Source: Rhodoferax sp. UBA4409 (GTDB taxonomy: Bacteria > Pseudomonadota > Gammaproteobacteria > Burkholderiales > Burkholderiaceae_C). From it: a stretch of 8,436 nucleotides of DNA. Under the pieces are notes generated by a model. It was not told the DNA's origin. It saw only the letters and a list, made by a program, of their open reading frames with translations, and searched no databases. Both the position numbers and the translations under genes were made by a program. Positions 6,166-8,436 of this stretch are shown one piece after another. The stretch's first letter is position 1, and each line of letters starts with the position of its first letter. The DNA lies in the NCBI GenBank assembly GCA_002390825.1, contig DGQR01000182.1:1-8436 (forward strand). Direction: 5' to 3'.

Positions 6166-7793
6166 CCCAACAATTTGAACAGCGCACCCGCGAACTCATC
6201 GACAGCCTTAAAGCCATCTGCGCAGCCTATGGCCTCGGCAACGATGGCAACGAATTCAAGATCATCACCCAGGTCTTTCTCTACAAATTTCTGAACGACA
6301 AATTCGCGTTTGAGGCAAAGCGCATCAAACCGGCCTTAGCCAAGGCTGAAAGCTGGGAAGCCGCCATTGCAGCCCTCAGCGCCAATGATTTGGACATGCT
6401 GCAGATGCAAATGGGGCCAGACACCGCCCGCCTGAAGCCTGAGCATTTCATTTCCCACCTGTTTGGCCGCCAAAACGCGCCCGAGTTTGCCAAGCTGTTT
6501 GACGACACCTTGCGCGACATCGCCATTACCAACAACGAAATCTTCGCCGTCAAAACCGATGGCGGCACCAAGATCACCCTGTTTGACCGGGTGAGCGAAT
6601 TCATCACCGATACCTCCAAGCGGGACGCTTTTTGCCGCGCCGTCGTCAACAAGCTGGGCGACTTCAGCTTTGAGCGCATCTTTAGCGAGAAGTACGACTT
6701 CTACGCCGCGCTGTTTGAATACCTCATCAAGGACTACAACAAAGACAGCGGCGGCAAATACGCCGAGTACTACACCCCGCACGCCGTAGCCAAAATCATG
6801 GCCGCCATCCTCGTGCCCGAAGCAGTGCGCGGTAAGGTGAATAACGTCAGCTGCTACGACCCTTCAGCCGGCTCGGGCACGCTGCTCATGAACATTGCCC
6901 ACGCCATCGGCGAGCAGCGCTGCACCATCTATTCGCAAGACATCTCGCAAAAGTCATCCAGCCTGCTGCGCCTGAATCTGATCTTGAACAACCTGGTGCA
7001 TTCCATCCCCAACATCATCCAGGGCAACACCGTGCTCAACCCTTACCACCGGGATGGCAAAGCACTCATTAAGTTTGACTACATCGTCAGCAATCCACCG
7101 TTCAAGATGGATTTCTCTGACTTTAGGAATGAGCTGGACACCAAGGAACACCAAGAGCGCTTCTTTGCTGGTGTGCCCAACATCCCGAAGCAGGCCAAGG
7201 ACAAAATGGCCATCTACCAGCTCTTCTTGCAGCACATCATTTATTCGCTCAAGCCTGGCGGCAAAGCAGCCGTGGTGGTGCCCACTGGCTTTATCACCGC
7301 GCAAAGCGGCATCGACAAAGGCATTCGCCAACACTTGGTAGACAACAAAATGCTGGCGGGCGAGGTTTCTATGCCCAGCAACATTTTTGCCACTACAGGC
7401 ACCAACGTGTCTATCTTGTTCATTGATGCGGCCAACAAAGTCGATGTGGTGCTGATCGACGCCTCCAACCTCGGCACCAAGGTGAAGGACGGTAAGAGCC
7501 AAAAAACCCTGCTCTCCACCAAGGAAGAAGACGACATCATCGCCACCTTCAATCGAAAAGAGGCGGTGGAGGATTTCTCGGTGGTAGTGAGCTATGCTGA
7601 CATTGCCGCCAAGAATTACAGCTTGAGTGCCGGGCAGTATTTCGACGTAAAGATTGAATACAGCGACCTGACGCCGGCTGAGTTCAAAGCGAAGATGAAA
7701 GGCTTTGCTGGCCGGCTGGAGGGACTGTTTAAGGAGTCGGCGGGGCTGGAAACGGAGATTAAGAAACAGCTATCCGGGCTGCAGTATGAGTAA
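6159..7793 (+). CDS. hsdM: Type I restriction-modification DNA methyltransferase subunit M
   Basis: 544 residues from a TTG start that overlaps the last 7 bases of hsdR. The N-terminal helical domain (about 1-165, FEQRTRELIDSLKAICAAYG) is the HsdM_N type. The N6-adenine methylase domain carries YAEYYTPHAVAKIM (201-214), the S-adenosylmethionine-binding motif I DPSAGSGT (234-241) and catalytic motif IV NPPF (312-315, in FDYIVSNPPFKMDF). A helical C-terminus (about 505-540) probably packs against the helices of HsdS. It transfers a methyl group to adenine N6 in the recognition sequence set by HsdS; M2S is the methylase and R2M2S the restriction enzyme. All catalytic residues are intact and the length is usual. 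The TTG start and overlap suggest translation coupled to hsdR at a reduced rate. Its last codons overlap the start of hsdS by 8 bases. Confidence 0.96.
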   Translation: MVTQQFEQRTRELIDSLKAICAAYGLGNDGNEFKIITQVFLYKFLNDKFAFEAKRIKPALAKAESWEAAIAALSANDLDMLQMQMGPDTARLKPEHFISHLFGRQNAPEFAKLFDDTLRDIAITNNEIFAVKTDGGTKITLFDRVSEFITDTSKRDAFCRAVVNKLGDFSFERIFSEKYDFYAALFEYLIKDYNKDSGGKYAEYYTPHAVAKIMAAILVPEAVRGKVNNVSCYDPSAGSGTLLMNIAHAIGEQRCTIYSQDISQKSSSLLRLNLILNNLVHSIPNIIQGNTVLNPYHRDGKALIKFDYIVSNPPFKMDFSDFRNELDTKEHQERFFAGVPNIPKQAKDKMAIYQLFLQHIIYSLKPGGKAAVVVPTGFITAQSGIDKGIRQHLVDNKMLAGEVSMPSNIFATTGTNVSILFIDAANKVDVVLIDASNLGTKVKDGKSQKTLLSTKEEDDIIATFNRKEAVEDFSVVVSYADIAAKNYSLSAGQYFDVKIEYSDLTPAEFKAKMKGFAGRLEGLFKESAGLETEIKKQLSGLQYE

Positions 7794-8436
7794 TTGGAGC
7801 ACTGCAACTATTGGCCAACTGGTTGATGACGGGGTAATTGCCGCCCCGAATGATGGAAACCATGGAGAGATTCACCCGAAAGGCGCTGATTTCGTTGACA
7901 GCGGAATCCCTTTTGTCATGGCTTCAGACGTCGAAGATGGCGTTGTTGATCTAACTGGCTGCAAGTTCATAGCCAAAACACAGGCAGATGCTCTCCGTAA
8001 AGGTTTTGCGGTTGAGGGGGATGTGCTCTTGACGCACAAGGCAACAATTGGAAGGACTGCTGTTGTCCCAAGGATTTCTACCCCCTACATCATGCTGACG
8101 CCTCAGGTCACCTACTACCGGGTTAAGAAAAAAAACGCTCTTGATAATCGATTTTTAAAGTATTGCTTCGACGATAAGCCATTTCAAGAGACCCTGGCGT
8201 TATGGTCAGGGGCTGGCTCCACCCGAGCGTATCTTGGTATCACGGGGCAGCTCAACCTAACTGTGCGCATCACCGATATTGAAACGCAAACGAAAATAGC
8301 GGCAGTTTTCTCATCCTACGACGCCAAAATCGACTGCAACAACGGCATCAACGCCGAACTGGAGGCGATGGCTAGCACGCTGTCCGCCTACTGGTTTGTG
8401 CAGTTCGACTTCCCCGACGCCAACTGCAAACCCTAC
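7786..8436 (+). CDS. hsdS: Type I restriction-modification specificity subunit S, N-terminal half (cut by the right edge)
   Basis: Begins at ATG 7786, overlapping the end of hsdM by 8 bases, and is open to the last base (217 full codons), with the C-terminal half outside the window. Residues 1 to about 160 form the first target recognition domain, with typical marks IPFVMASDVEDGVVD (41-55), GDVLLTHKATIGRTAVVP (78-95), NRFLKYCF (121-128) and GAGSTRAYLGI (142-152). Residues about 168-217 are the central conserved region: KIAAVFSSYDAKID, NAELEAMA, then YWFVQFDFPDAN. Each domain reads one half of a split DNA site and the conserved helices form the spacer that holds two HsdM. The DNA site cannot be told from sequence. 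G+C over 7801-8280 is about 50% by hand count, a little below the conserved region after it (about 54%), as expected where recognition domains are exchanged. Whether the gene is full length is unknown. Confidence 0.93.
   Translation, partial: MSNWSTATIGQLVDDGVIAAPNDGNHGEIHPKGADFVDSGIPFVMASDVEDGVVDLTGCKFIAKTQADALRKGFAVEGDVLLTHKATIGRTAVVPRISTPYIMLTPQVTYYRVKKKNALDNRFLKYCFDDKPFQETLALWSGAGSTRAYLGITGQLNLTVRITDIETQTKIAAVFSSYDAKIDCNNGINAELEAMASTLSAYWFVQFDFPDANCKPY

Noticed and set aside
1..8436. tRNA, rRNA, CRISPR array, transposase or insertion-sequence ends
   Set aside because: Looked for on both strands and not seen.

Overview
The window looks like a betaproteobacterial chromosome, most likely family Comamonadaceae (Rhodoferax/Polaromonas type). 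The evidence is the moderately high G+C, the protein style, a two-gene operon of a small SUOX-fold protein plus a sensor histidine kinase, and a short intergenic element at 1393-1450 that I recognise from memory as dispersed in that family. No database search was possible, so family names rest on visible motifs and recall.

Left part (1-1262, minus strand): a secreted 168-residue protein of the oxidoreductase molybdopterin-binding (SUOX-like) fold is followed after 9 bases by a membrane sensor histidine kinase. The kinase starts with TTG at 746 and runs off the left edge just after its H-box (MSHELRT). The pair looks like a periplasmic binding/sensing protein with its kinase. The SUOX-fold protein has no cysteine, so it lacks the usual molybdenum ligand.

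Middle (1263-2718): a 310-base divergent intergenic region holds the dispersed element and a sigma70-like promoter overlaid by a 16-base near-palindrome plus a downstream repeat of its half-site. These lead into a complete class II Fic protein (381 residues) with an intact HPYLDGNGRIGR motif, an inhibitory TSQIEG motif and a C-terminal winged-helix-like region. I infer that this gene regulates itself.

Right part (2719-8436): a type I restriction-modification operon, hsdR-hsdM-hsdS, tightly packed with overlapping genes (7 bases R/M, 8 bases M/S). hsdR and hsdM are complete with all key motifs; hsdS is cut by the right edge near the end of its first half. Just upstream of hsdR is a strong ribosome binding site and the first ~26 codons of what I recognise as a NERD-domain (nuclease-related) protein. 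These run into unrelated sequence and stop in an ATGA overlap with an in-frame upstream start of hsdR. This looks like a recombination scar where the hsd operon joined, or replaced, a NERD gene. The hsd genes are less G+C-rich than fic.

Together, fic and hsd form a plausible defence or stress locus: DNA restriction and modification next to an AMP-transferase toxin-like enzyme. Functional linkage between them is inference only. I found no RNA genes, CRISPR array or transposase.
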